A stretch of 64,000 nucleotides of DNA from Rhizobium sophorae (GTDB taxonomy: Bacteria; Pseudomonadota; Alphaproteobacteria; Rhizobiales; Rhizobiaceae): contig NZ_JABFCN010000031.1 in the NCBI RefSeq assembly GCF_013087515.1, forward strand, positions 54,201-118,200, read 5' to 3'. The translations under genes were made by a program, and so were the position numbers. Shown here in pieces: positions 1 to 8,348 of this stretch. The notes beneath the pieces are model-generated. The model was not told the origin of the DNA, did no database searches, and was given only the letters and a program-made list of their open reading frames with translations. The number at the start of each line of letters is the position of its first letter. Position 1 is the first letter of the stretch.

Positions 1-1
1 T

Positions 2-799
2 TTCATCGTGCTGGTTCTGGCGGCCCTGCTTTATCCGCAACTGAGCGGCATCGACCCCACCAAGATGAGCGTCACCACGCGCCTGCATGCGCCGCCGTTC
101 ATGGGCGAAAAGTGGAGCTGGACGGCGCCGCTCGGCACTGACCAGATCGGCCGCGACATGCTGGTGCGCAGCCTCGTCGGCCTGCGTTACTCGTTGCTGA
201 TCGGGCTTTCCACCGTTCTCGTCATGCTGATTATCGGCTGTTCGCTCGGCACGATCGCCGGCTACTATGGCGGCCGCGTCGACATGGCGATCATGCGCCT
301 GACCGATGCCCAGCTGTCGATCCCGATGATCATCCTGGCGATCACCGTGCTTGGCGTCTCGCGTCCGACGATCCCGGCGATCATCCTCGTCCTCGGCCTG
401 TCGAGCTGGCCAGTCTATGCCCGCGTCACCCGCAGCGTCGTGATGACCGAGCGCAAGCGGGAATATGTGCGCGCCGCCGAAATCTACGGCGCGTCCGATT
501 TCCGCATCATGGTGCGCCTGCTGGCGCCGCTGGTGCTGCCGCCGATCATCTTCGTCTCGGTGCTCGATGTCGCCCGGATGATGATCTTCGAATCCATCCT
601 CGGCTTCATCGGGCTGGGTGTTCAGCCGCCGACGCCGACCTTCGGCAACATCATCGCCGATGGCCGCAAGTATCTGCTCAATGCCTGGTGGATCGCCACC
701 ATGCCGGGCGTGTTCCTGTGCCTGTGCCTGACCAGCATCAACCTGATGGGCGCATCGCTCGAACGGGCTCGCAATCGTATCTATGGAGGCAAATCGTGA
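2..799 (+). CDS. Peptide-type (DppC/OppC) ABC importer permease, 5' end outside the window
   Basis: Inner-membrane permease of a peptide/opine/nickel-type ABC importer. The reading frame is already open at base 2 and begins inside a hydrophobic segment, so the true start lies upstream. The family motif LGTDQIGRDM sits just before the second membrane helix. The EAA loop that contacts the ATPase (RAAEIYGASDFRIMVRLLAP) is present, and the C-terminal FIGLGVQPPTPTFGNII is typical of DppC proteins. The stop overlaps the GTG start of the fused ATPase gene, so the two are translationally coupled. The partner DppB permease and the binding protein are presumably upstream, outside the window. The substrate cannot be read from the sequence; the downstream amidohydrolase and kinases suggest a small amide or carbamoyl compound. 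Confidence 0.9.
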   Translation, partial: FIVLVLAALLYPQLSGIDPTKMSVTTRLHAPPFMGEKWSWTAPLGTDQIGRDMLVRSLVGLRYSLLIGLSTVLVMLIIGCSLGTIAGYYGGRVDMAIMRLTDAQLSIPMIILAITVLGVSRPTIPAIILVLGLSSWPVYARVTRSVVMTERKREYVRAAEIYGASDFRIMVRLLAPLVLPPIIFVSVLDVARMMIFESILGFIGLGVQPPTPTFGNIIADGRKYLLNAWWIATMPGVFLCLCLTSINLMGASLERARNRIYGGKS

Positions 800-2619
800 C
801 TGGCACACCGCTTCTGAAGGTTCGCGATCTGAGCGTTGGCCTGGAAACGGGCGGCGGCATGCGTCCGATCATTTCCGACATCGGCTTCGATCTGGCCCCA
901 CGCGAAATTCTCGGCATCATCGGGGCGAGCGGCGCCGGCAAGACCGTGCTCTCGCGGGCGCTCGTCAACTGGATCGATCCGCCACTGAAGGTTACGTCTG
1001 GATCGGTGGTCTACAAATCCCAAAACATCCTCGATTTGCCGGCACAAAAGCTGCGCATGCTGCGCCGCGAGATCGCCTATGTCGGCGCCAATCCGGCCGG
1101 GGCTCTCGATCCGACCCTGCCGGTCGGCCAGCAGATCGTCGAGAAACTGCGCGCGGTCGCACCGGAGATTGCGCATGAGGAAGCCAGGAAGCGAGTCATC
1201 GATCTGCTTGGCGCTGTTCGCATCCCCTCGCCGCAGATGCGCTACCACGAATATCCATCGCAATTCAGCGGCGGCATGATGCAGCGCGCCCTGATCGTCG
1301 ATGCGCTGGTCAGCAATCCGGCTTTCCTCGTCGCCGATAATGTCACCCAGCCGCTTGATGTTACGGTCGCTGCCCAGGTGCTGCGCCTGATGCGGGAGTT
1401 GACGACGCGTTTCGACACGGCGATCGTCTTCATATCCTCGTCGTTACCGCTGGTGAGTGACGCTGCCGATCAGATTCTGGTTCTGGCCGAAGGCTGGGTC
1501 GTGGAGCGGCAGGCAACGAAGGCACTCGTCGACAGGCCGGAGCATCCCTATACCCGAGAGCTGATCAGCCAGATCCCGAAGATCTGGACAGGCGAAGCGG
1601 TCGCAATCGACCTGCCGGCCGAGTCTCGCGAGCCGATCATCAGCATTCGTGATGCCACCCGTTCCTACCGGGTGCGCAAGCGCGGCACCTTTGCCAGCTA
1701 CAGCACCGTGCGCGCCGTGCGCAACGTCACCTTCGACGTCTTTCCGGGCGAGAACTTTGGCATCGTCGGCGAATCCGGCTGCGGCAAGTCCACGCTCATG
1801 CGCCTGCTCAGCCGGCTGGAACGGCCAGATAGCGGCCAGGTCCTCTGCGACCGGCAGGATATCACCAGGCTTTCCGGCAAGGGACTTTTGAAGTTCCGGC
1901 GCGATTTTCAGCTGGTGCTGCAGGATCCCTTCAATTCGCTGCCGCCACGCACCGCCATCGGCGCCATCATCGAGGAGCCGCTGAAGACGCACGGCATCGC
2001 CAGGGGCGCGGAGCTGCGTGACCGCGTGCTCTCGGTGATGCGCGAGGTCGGTTTGCCCGCCACGCTCTACGATGAGCTTCCGCTGGGTTTGAGTGCCGGC
2101 CAGCGCCAGCGCGTCAACGTCGCCCGCGCCATGGTGCTGGAGCCGAAGGTGCTGATCATGGACGAGACGCTGTCGTCGCTCGACCAGACCGAGCAGTTCA
2201 AATTGCTGAAGCTGTTCGAGCAGTTGCAGGCCCAGCACGGCCTGACCTATGTCTACATTTCTCACGATCTGGCGATGGTACGGCGTGTCTGCAATCGCGT
2301 TGCGGTCATGTATCTCGGCGAAGTCGTCGAGATCGCCGACAACAGCCGGCTGTTCTTCGATCCAGGCCATCCTTACACCAAGGCCTTGCTCAGCGCCGTG
2401 CCGACGCTGGAGGAGCGCCGCTACAAGCCGGAAGACTGTCTGCTGGAAGGAGAGCCGCCAAGCCCGATCGACCTGCCGCCCGGTTGCAGTTTCGCCAGCC
2501 GCTGCCCGAACGCATTCGGCCGCTGTCACAAACAAAGCCCGGTCCTGACCGCTCGCGGCAACAAGGACCTGGCTGCTTGCTTTTTGGTGGAAAACACGCT
2601 TTCCCATGCCGCAGCTTGA
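796..2619 (+). CDS. Fused double-ATPase subunit of peptide-type ABC importer (DppD-DppF fusion), asymmetric
   Basis: Cytoplasmic ATPase of about 607 residues with two nucleotide-binding domains joined in one chain. I chose the GTG at 796 because it overlaps the previous stop and follows GGAGGC. Domain 1 has a good Walker A (GASGAGKT, residues 43-50) and signature (FSGGM, 157-161). Its Walker B glutamate is Asn (ADN, N182), the H-loop histidine is Ser (S215) and the Q-loop glutamine is Ala (A98). Domain 2 has Walker A GESGCGKS (325-332), Q376, D456-E457 and H490 intact, but its signature is LSAGQ instead of LSGGQ. The C-terminal cysteine-containing segment is the usual OppF-type tail. Because each ATP site pairs one domain's Walker motifs with the other's signature, all defects fall in a single composite site. 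Confidence 0.9.
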   Translation: MTGTPLLKVRDLSVGLETGGGMRPIISDIGFDLAPREILGIIGASGAGKTVLSRALVNWIDPPLKVTSGSVVYKSQNILDLPAQKLRMLRREIAYVGANPAGALDPTLPVGQQIVEKLRAVAPEIAHEEARKRVIDLLGAVRIPSPQMRYHEYPSQFSGGMMQRALIVDALVSNPAFLVADNVTQPLDVTVAAQVLRLMRELTTRFDTAIVFISSSLPLVSDAADQILVLAEGWVVERQATKALVDRPEHPYTRELISQIPKIWTGEAVAIDLPAESREPIISIRDATRSYRVRKRGTFASYSTVRAVRNVTFDVFPGENFGIVGESGCGKSTLMRLLSRLERPDSGQVLCDRQDITRLSGKGLLKFRRDFQLVLQDPFNSLPPRTAIGAIIEEPLKTHGIARGAELRDRVLSVMREVGLPATLYDELPLGLSAGQRQRVNVARAMVLEPKVLIMDETLSSLDQTEQFKLLKLFEQLQAQHGLTYVYISHDLAMVRRVCNRVAVMYLGEVVEIADNSRLFFDPGHPYTKALLSAVPTLEERRYKPEDCLLEGEPPSPIDLPPGCSFASRCPNAFGRCHKQSPVLTARGNKDLAACFLVENTLSHAAA

Positions 2620-2653
2620 AACCCCAAATTGCATCGAAACCCGGGAGGATCGG

Positions 2654-2719
2654 ATGATAAAAAAAACAAAAACCGCGGCGGGACACGCTGGTTCGGCAGA
2701 CTTGCCGACGGGCAACTAA
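2654..2719 (+). CDS. Possible 21-residue leader peptide ahead of the DeoR gene
   Basis: An ATG with a strong Shine-Dalgarno sequence (GGGAGG at 2643-2648, 5-base spacing) opens a 21-codon frame starting MIKKTKTAAG and ending in TAA 14 bases before the DeoR start. It contains an A-rich run. It may be a leader peptide that tunes translation of the regulator, or chance. No homology is claimed. Confidence 0.2.
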   Translation: MIKKTKTAAGHAGSADLPTGN

Positions 2720-2733
2720 CCGGGAAAAACCGC

Positions 2734-3498
2734 ATGACCGATCATCCTCAGGCTCGTCTGCAACACATTCTCGAAGAGCTGGCCAAGCATGGCCGGGTTA
2801 CGGTCAAGGAACTGGCGACGGAATTCTCCGTCAGCCCGGAAACCGTGCGCCGGGACCTGAAGCAGCTGGAAATGGAAGGGCACCTGCGCTGCATCTATGG
2901 CGGCGGCGTGACGCCGCGTCGGGATGCCGACCAGCCGATCTCGCAACGTATGCGCGTCAATGCCCGTGAAAAGGCAAAAATCGCAACCCTCGCTGCCAGG
3001 GAGCTGCGCGACCGTACCAAGATCTTCCTCGATAGCGGCACGACGATGCTGGCGCTGTCGCGTTATCTTGTCGATCGGCCGCTGATCAATATCTACACCA
3101 ACTCGCTGGATATCATCCAGACCTTGTCGGGGGTGGAATCCAATAACGTGGTCGCGGTCGGCGGCGTTCTACGGCCGAGCTACCGGGCGTTTCTCGGCAC
3201 CGATACGCTCAACGTGATCCGCGAACATCTCTTCGATATCGCCTTCGTCAGCGCGGTGACGGTCGATGTCAATCTCGGTTTCATGGATCTCGGCGAGGAC
3301 GAGGCGCTGGTGCGCCGGGCGTTGCGCCGCCATGCCAAGCAGGTCGTGATGCTCGCCGACAGCAGCAAGTTCGGCCGCCAGGGCAATTTCTGCACCTATA
3401 ATTTTCGTGACGTTGATCTGCTCATCACTGATGCGCCTCCGCGAGCAGATTTTCTTGAAAAGTTGGAAGAGGCGCAAGTGAAGGTGATTTATGCTTGA
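2734..3498 (+). CDS. DeoR-family transcriptional regulator
   Basis: Cytoplasmic repressor-type regulator of about 254 residues. The N-terminal DeoR helix-turn-helix is clear (VKELATEFSVSPETVRRDLK, roughly residues 25-45), and the C-terminal effector domain contains the SGTT phosphate-binding motif (LDSGTTMLAL). The ATG at 2734 gives the usual DeoR length; an upstream in-frame extension to 2629 reads as non-family sequence. The gene lies between the ABC importer and the hydrolase/kinase genes, and its stop overlaps the hydrolase start by 8 bases, so it is in their operon. DeoR proteins usually sense phosphorylated metabolites. The two kinases downstream would make such a product, which fits feedback control of this operon; that last point is inference. 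Confidence 0.9.
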   Translation: MTDHPQARLQHILEELAKHGRVTVKELATEFSVSPETVRRDLKQLEMEGHLRCIYGGGVTPRRDADQPISQRMRVNAREKAKIATLAARELRDRTKIFLDSGTTMLALSRYLVDRPLINIYTNSLDIIQTLSGVESNNVVAVGGVLRPSYRAFLGTDTLNVIREHLFDIAFVSAVTVDVNLGFMDLGEDEALVRRALRRHAKQVVMLADSSKFGRQGNFCTYNFRDVDLLITDAPPRADFLEKLEEAQVKVIYA

Positions 3499-4777
3499 AA
3501 CCCGTAGTGAGCCGGCATCCCTGCCTGAGGTCGATGCCGAAGCCCTGCACCGGATGATGGAGGAAGTCTCCGTCTTCGGCGGCGGGCCGGGTGGTGCGAT
3601 GACGCGGCTGACCTTGTCACGGGAAGACAAGGCGGCACGTGACTGGCTGGCGAACTGGCTGAAGAATTCGGGCCTGCGCCTGGAGATCGACCCGATGGGC
3701 AACATGTACGGCTTTCTCGATTGGGCCGGGCCGGATGCACCTCTGGTCATGAGCGGGTCGCACCTCGACAGTCAGCCGAACGGCGGCCGTTTCGATGGCG
3801 CCTACGGCGTGATTGCCGCCTGCGCGGCCATCGATGCCATCCGAAAGCACGTTGCGAGGACCGGCATCGCCCCAAAGGTCAATTTCTGCATCGTCAACTG
3901 GACCAACGAGGAGGGCGCCCGCTTCCAGCCGAGCCTTCTCGGCAGCGGCGTCAATGCCGGCGAACTGACGCTTGATTTCGCGCTCGCCCGCAAGGATGGT
4001 GACGGCATTTCCGTCAATCAGGCTCTTGATGACATCGGTTATGCTGGTACCTTCGGCCCCGTTATTCCCGATGCCCTGATCGAGCTTCATATCGAGGGTT
4101 CCGCCGAGCTGGAAAAGAAAGGGATGCGCTTTGCCGTCTTCAACCGTTTCTGGGGCAACGTCAAATACCGTCTCGCCTTCATCGGCCGCCAAGCGCATAC
4201 CGGCCCGACGCCGATGGCCGAGCGCCATGACGCGCTCCTGGCCGCGGCTTACCTGATCGCCGAGCTGAAGGGCTTTGCCGATCAGGCCGGGATCGACCTG
4301 CACACGTCCTGCGGCCGTCTCGAGGTCTATCCGAACTCCCCCAACGTTGTGCCCGGCGAGGCGGTGATGTTCATCGAACTGCGCTCCGCCAAGCCAGCTG
4401 TGCTTGCCCGAGCGGAAGCACAGCTTAACGAGAAGGCTGACCTCTGCGCCAAGAAAGCGGATGTCGGCTACGAGGTCCGCTCGATCGACCGCCGCCGCGC
4501 CGGGAACATGGATGAAGGGCTGGTTGCCCTGGCCCAGGATACTGCTGCCGGCTTCGGCCTTGAAACCTTGTTGCTCGACACCATTGGCGGACATGACGCG
4601 GTCAGCATGACGGCTATCTCCCCGGCCGTTGTCATCGCCGTGCCGAGCGTCGGCGGCGTCATCCACCACCCGACGGAGTTCACCACGCCGGAAGACCGGT
4701 TGCTGGGCGCAGAAATCCTCAGCGCCATGCTGTGGAAATTCTGCCTCAACGGCAACATCCTGAAAACCATGGACTGA
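3491..4777 (+). CDS. M20-family Zn-dependent amidohydrolase (N-carbamoyl-amino-acid hydrolase / allantoate amidohydrolase type)
   Basis: Cytoplasmic metal hydrolase of 428 residues in the AmaB/AllC/beta-ureidopropionase group, which cleaves N-carbamoyl or ureido groups. Metal-binding motifs are visible: SGSHLDSQPNGGRFDG (H91 and D102), NEEGARF (bridging Glu), IELHIEG, and the C-terminal IHHPTEFT. The conserved GGHDAVSM substrate loop is also present. Length is normal for the family (about 410-430). It overlaps the DeoR gene by 8 bases and is followed after 12 bases by the first kinase. The family is robust but the substrate is not: the neighbours are kinases rather than a hydantoinase, so it may release a small alcohol or amine that is then phosphorylated. 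Confidence 0.88.
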   Translation: MLETRSEPASLPEVDAEALHRMMEEVSVFGGGPGGAMTRLTLSREDKAARDWLANWLKNSGLRLEIDPMGNMYGFLDWAGPDAPLVMSGSHLDSQPNGGRFDGAYGVIAACAAIDAIRKHVARTGIAPKVNFCIVNWTNEEGARFQPSLLGSGVNAGELTLDFALARKDGDGISVNQALDDIGYAGTFGPVIPDALIELHIEGSAELEKKGMRFAVFNRFWGNVKYRLAFIGRQAHTGPTPMAERHDALLAAAYLIAELKGFADQAGIDLHTSCGRLEVYPNSPNVVPGEAVMFIELRSAKPAVLARAEAQLNEKADLCAKKADVGYEVRSIDRRRAGNMDEGLVALAQDTAAGFGLETLLLDTIGGHDAVSMTAISPAVVIAVPSVGGVIHHPTEFTTPEDRLLGAEILSAMLWKFCLNGNILKTMD

Positions 4778-4789
4778 AGGATTGTGAGC

Positions 4790-5758
4790 ATGAAGGCACT
4801 CGGGCAAGCAACCACAGTGGATGAGAAGGCGGCTGAAGCCGCCATCCGCGCCGTTCCGGACTGGGCAAACGCTGATATGCGTTATGCTCCGGGCGTCGCA
4901 GGCGTCGCCTCGCCGACGCACCGCGCCGTCGATAGCCAGAACTGGTTCGTTGCCAAAGCAGATGCACCCGCCACCTATTTCCTGAAAATTCTCCATACGG
5001 ACCAGTCGGATTTCATCGATCTGGAGAGGTCCGTTAGCGCCGCGCGTCAGGCTTCAACCCTGGGCCTGACGCCGGCGCCCCTTTGGCACAGCCCGAAAAT
5101 GTCAGCGGTCGTTTTCGACCGCCTGCCGGAAGCCTGGCATACCGCCAGAATGGACGACCTGCGCAAGCGCGATGTTCTGGAAAGTGTCATCGCCGCCAAG
5201 AGCGCCCTGCATGGCAGCAGGCCGCTTGGCGAAACGTGGACAGTGTTCGACCGCATCCGCGTCGTCGAAAAGGCGCTTGCCGATGCAGGCATCGCAGAGG
5301 TCGCCGCAGACGGATGGTGGATGCGCGAATGCGTCGGCGATATCGAAGTGGCGATCATCGCCAGCGGCTTCGATGAAAAACCAGCCCATGCCGACGGCCT
5401 TGCCTCCAACATCATGATCGCGCCGGATGGTAGAGTGCAACTGGTCGATTTCGACGAGGCCCGCAATGTCGATCCGTTCTACGACATCGGCATCCTGCTC
5501 AACGAGGCCTTCCAGTTCGACAGCGAAATGCAGCCGGCGCTCGAAATCTTCGAGGGACAATTTCGCCAGACGTCGCTTAGCCGCTGCCGCCTTTACGCCA
5601 TTGCTGACGATCTCTTCTGGGGCATGTGGGGCATGCTGATGGACAGGGTTTCGCCGCGCGGCGGTATCGAATTCCTGAAATATGCGCAATGGCGCCTGTT
5701 GCGCTGCCGGATGGCGCTTCGCAACCCGCGTTTCGAATTCATGCTCCGCACACTCTGA
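4790..5758 (+). CDS. Aminoglycoside/choline-kinase-fold phosphotransferase (first of tandem pair)
   Basis: Small-molecule kinase of about 322 residues in the APH/choline kinase superfamily. The ATG at 4790 is preferred over GTG 4784 because GAAGG at 4776-4780 is then correctly spaced. The Brenner catalytic motif HxDxxxxN is intact (HADGLASN), followed by the metal-binding VDFDEA and the YDIG motif of choline-kinase relatives; YFLKILH carries the likely ATP-contacting lysine. The C-terminus resembles that of the next gene, so the two are diverged paralogues. It probably phosphorylates a hydroxyl group of the compound released by the upstream amidohydrolase. The exact substrate is unknown, and the family also includes homoserine and methylthioribose kinases. 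Confidence 0.8.
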   Translation: MKALGQATTVDEKAAEAAIRAVPDWANADMRYAPGVAGVASPTHRAVDSQNWFVAKADAPATYFLKILHTDQSDFIDLERSVSAARQASTLGLTPAPLWHSPKMSAVVFDRLPEAWHTARMDDLRKRDVLESVIAAKSALHGSRPLGETWTVFDRIRVVEKALADAGIAEVAADGWWMRECVGDIEVAIIASGFDEKPAHADGLASNIMIAPDGRVQLVDFDEARNVDPFYDIGILLNEAFQFDSEMQPALEIFEGQFRQTSLSRCRLYAIADDLFWGMWGMLMDRVSPRGGIEFLKYAQWRLLRCRMALRNPRFEFMLRTL

Positions 5759-5769
5759 GAGATCAAGCC

Positions 5770-6708
5770 ATGGAAAAACGATTGGGAGAAGCGGCAAACG
5801 AGGCGGAAGCGGAGATCGAATCCCTGCTGCGTGAGATTGAGCCGTGGTCGGGACGCGAACTCCACTACGGTCCGGTGCACGGCGGTATCAGCAATTCGAA
5901 CTGGCGAGTCAGGGTCGCAGGCGAACCGGGCGGTTTCTTCGTAAAGGTTCCTGGCCGCGGGACCGAGATGTTCATTGACCGCAAGGCGGCGCTCGACGCC
6001 AGCCGCCGGGCACAGGACCTCGGCATCGGCCCGAAAATTTACGAGTATCTCGCTGACAGGGGTGTCGAGATCGCCGATTACATCGAAGGTCGGCGTGCGT
6101 GCACGAACCGCGATTTCCAGGATCCGGCCGTGCGCAAAGCCGTCGTCGGGCTCTACCGCACCTTCAACGATTCAGGCAGACTGCCGCTGACCAAGACGGT
6201 CTTCGACATGATCGACGAGCATATCGAGCAGGTGCGCGAACTGGGCGGCGCCTTTCCGATCGATTTTGCCTGGATTTACAATCAATACCGGCTGGCGCGC
6301 GCAGCTCTCGAAGCCTCCGGCATCGATCTCGTTGCTTGCTTCAACGATCCCATGGCGGGTAATTTCATGGTCGCCGACGACAAGTCGCTGATGCTCATCG
6401 ACTACGAATATGCCTCCAATAACGACCGTTGCTACGATATCGGCATCTGGTGCGGCGAGATGTTCTTCTCCGATGCCGTGGAAGCAGAAGTGATCGAGGA
6501 ATATTTCGGCCATTTCGATCCGCGAATGAAGGCCCGTCTTGCGGTGCACCGAGCGCTTGCCGATATAAAATGGTCGACTTGGGCCATGGTCCAGAATGTC
6601 GTCTCGGCGCTCGATTTTGATTTCTACAAATATGGCGCCTGGAAACATATGCGCGCTCGCGCGGCTATGCAGGATCCGCGCTGGGTGGAGTATCTCAAGG
6701 CCGTCTGA
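5770..6708 (+). CDS. Choline/ethanolamine-kinase (LicA)-like phosphotransferase, catalytic-loop His replaced
   Basis: Cytoplasmic kinase-fold protein of 312 residues. The ATG at 5770 is 11 bases after the upstream kinase stop. It has the choline-kinase glycine loop GGISNSNW and the strong LicA-type motif IDYEYASNNDRCYDIG. In the catalytic loop, where choline kinases read HND, this protein reads FNDPMAGN, so the histidine is Phe while the catalytic Asp and Asn remain. Choline or ethanolamine kinase activity is possible, but the partner paralogue and the amidohydrolase suggest a specialised substrate, or that the pair acts as a heteromer. It ends the first operon. Confidence 0.8.
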   Translation: MEKRLGEAANEAEAEIESLLREIEPWSGRELHYGPVHGGISNSNWRVRVAGEPGGFFVKVPGRGTEMFIDRKAALDASRRAQDLGIGPKIYEYLADRGVEIADYIEGRRACTNRDFQDPAVRKAVVGLYRTFNDSGRLPLTKTVFDMIDEHIEQVRELGGAFPIDFAWIYNQYRLARAALEASGIDLVACFNDPMAGNFMVADDKSLMLIDYEYASNNDRCYDIGIWCGEMFFSDAVEAEVIEEYFGHFDPRMKARLAVHRALADIKWSTWAMVQNVVSALDFDFYKYGAWKHMRARAAMQDPRWVEYLKAV

Positions 6709-7189
6709 TCCGGTGGATTTTTCAGATGATCTGCGGAAAGCCTGACTCGAATACCGAGTGCATTTCCCAGGTGCGCGATAATCGCATGAGCATGCCACTC
6801 TGGCACCCCTATGGAACAGGCGAGCGAACTTGAGCCATGGTCGGAGCAGGATTTTGCAGACGCCCCTGTGACTCTTACTATCGCCGGCACAACACAACTC
6901 GAGAGGCGGGGTGGAAACCCAGCACCTCTTTTAGTGTGGCTCGTCAATCACGGCATCACGTCACGCGGCGGAATCTTAGCTGGCAGCTCCATTACCACGG
7001 GCTCCTATAGCCGTCAGTGAAGGCGATCGACGAACCGAAACGGGATAGCGAGCAGTCTCGGCGACCGACAGTCAGCCTGCAAGTCGTCGTTGCCGCAAAT
7101 CTCGGACGCCTTGGTGGTCTGGAGGATCATCGCGGATCGTGCGCGCGTATCGGCAGCCATTCCTGACCTGCCGAAGCTCGAAGACGACT
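6709..7189. other. Intergenic region holding a decayed gene between two operons
   Basis: About 480 bases between the kinase operon and the convergently transcribed LysR gene. Apart from the hydratase remnant at 6811-7020, I see no intact gene. The part from 7021 to 7189 has no convincing frame on either strand and looks like decayed coding sequence. No T-rich terminator hairpin is obvious. Confidence 0.6.
6811..7020 (+). pseudogene. C-terminal remnant of a 2-keto-4-pentenoate hydratase / FAH-family enzyme
   Basis: A 69-residue open stretch reads like the last third of the hydratase/decarboxylase branch of the fumarylacetoacetate hydrolase family: NPAPLLVWLVNHGI, then GGILAGSSITTGSYS, which matches the family pattern P-L-x-x-L-x-W-L-x-N followed by L-x-A-G-x-x-x-T-T-G-S. 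No N-terminal domain is found upstream. It therefore appears to be a truncated fossil of a gene displaced by insertion of neighbouring modules. Confidence 0.5.
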
Positions 7190-8098
7190 TCATGCATTGG
7201 TGCCCGGCAGGCCGAACGCCTGCTGAAAATATCGCCGAAAGGCATGCATGGCGGGAGTGAAGTCAGTGTTTGCGCGCCAGGCGAGGCCGACATCCATCGG
7301 TGGCACCGGATCCTTGATGTTGATCGTCTCGATCCGTCGGCCTTCCAGCGACCAGGGGCGGTGCACCATATCGGACAGGATCGCGACGCCGAGGTTGTTG
7401 GCGACCATGGAGCGTACTGCTTCGATCGACGAGGTGCGCAGCATCACGCGGGGTTGATAGGGTGTCGTGCTCCAGTACTTCAGCGAGGAATACGCCGCCT
7501 CGTCCACCGTCAGCATGATGTAGGGCTCCTCGGCGATGTCCTGCAGGCCGACGTCTGCATGCTTCAGCAGCGGATGCTGCGCCGCCACCCAGAGCCTGCG
7601 GATGGAACGCAAAAGCGTCTCGGTGGTGAGCGCGTTATTCAGGATATTCGAGGTCAGCAGCACCGAAATGTCGTAACGATTGACCAGCAGGCCTTCCTCG
7701 ATCGACTCGCGGTTCACCTCGTAAAGCTGGATGCGCAGCTTCGGATAAAGCCGCCGCATGCGCTCGATGTGGAGCGGCAGAAAGTAGCCGATAACGGTGT
7801 AAGTCGCCGCAACAGTCAGATCGCCCTCGATGTCGCTGCTGACATAGTTCAGATGCGTTGCCTCATCGACCTTGGCGAGGATCTCGTAGGCGTAGGAAAG
7901 AAACTGCCGGCCGGCGGCGGTCAGTTCCATGCCCTGCGGCATGCGGGTAAACAGTGCGACGCCGATTGATTTTTCCAGTTCCTTGATTGCGGTCGTCACT
8001 GCCGATTGAGAGATCGACAGTTGTGCAGCCGCATAGGAAATCTGACCCTGCTCCGCAGTTGCGACGAAATAGCGGAGCTGCCGGAAGCTAAGGCTCAT
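7190..8098 (-). CDS. LysR-family transcriptional regulator, divergent from pxpA
   Basis: LysR-type regulator of 302 residues. The N-terminal winged helix-turn-helix is clear (LRYFVATAEQGQISYAAAQL, then SISQSAVTTAIKELEKSIG), followed by the long linker helix and a periplasmic-binding-protein-like effector domain from about residue 90. It is transcribed away from pxpA across a 250-base AT-rich region, the classic arrangement for a LysR activator of the divergent operon. The likely inducer is therefore 5-oxoproline or a related lactam, an inference from position only. Confidence 0.9.
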   Translation of the reverse strand: MSLSFRQLRYFVATAEQGQISYAAAQLSISQSAVTTAIKELEKSIGVALFTRMPQGMELTAAGRQFLSYAYEILAKVDEATHLNYVSSDIEGDLTVAATYTVIGYFLPLHIERMRRLYPKLRIQLYEVNRESIEEGLLVNRYDISVLLTSNILNNALTTETLLRSIRRLWVAAQHPLLKHADVGLQDIAEEPYIMLTVDEAAYSSLKYWSTTPYQPRVMLRTSSIEAVRSMVANNLGVAILSDMVHRPWSLEGRRIETINIKDPVPPMDVGLAWRANTDFTPAMHAFRRYFQQAFGLPGTNA

Positions 8099-8348
8099 GA
8101 TTCTGTAATCCCATCGAATTATCTGAATTCAGCGTCAATAAATTCGATTGGCTGCTTTTGATTTATGCGCGAGGCTCGCGTATTCGAAGCGGAATCGAAT
8201 TAAGTCATTGTCAATAAACGTGTATTTTTTGCCTTCGATTTGAGCGCAGATATCTCTTTTCTCGATAATGATGCCGCAAAAAATGAATTTTTCAAATCCT
8301 GTTTTGTCGCGTAGCGTTTTTGTCAGATGACAACGGCGGGAAGACAGT
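8099..8348. promoter_or_regulatory. Divergent promoter region between the LysR gene and pxpA
   Basis: This 250-base region is much more AT-rich than its surroundings. It contains GAATT-N5-AATTC at 8116-8130 close to the LysR start and a looser ATAAAT/ATTTAT pair about 8139-8166. Such interrupted palindromes are typical LysR binding sites, but I cannot choose between them by eye. Confidence 0.4.

Noticed and set aside
3617..4996. 459-codon open frame on the minus strand opposite the amidohydrolase
   Set aside because: Antisense shadow of a gene with intact metal motifs; no own ribosome-binding site or family.
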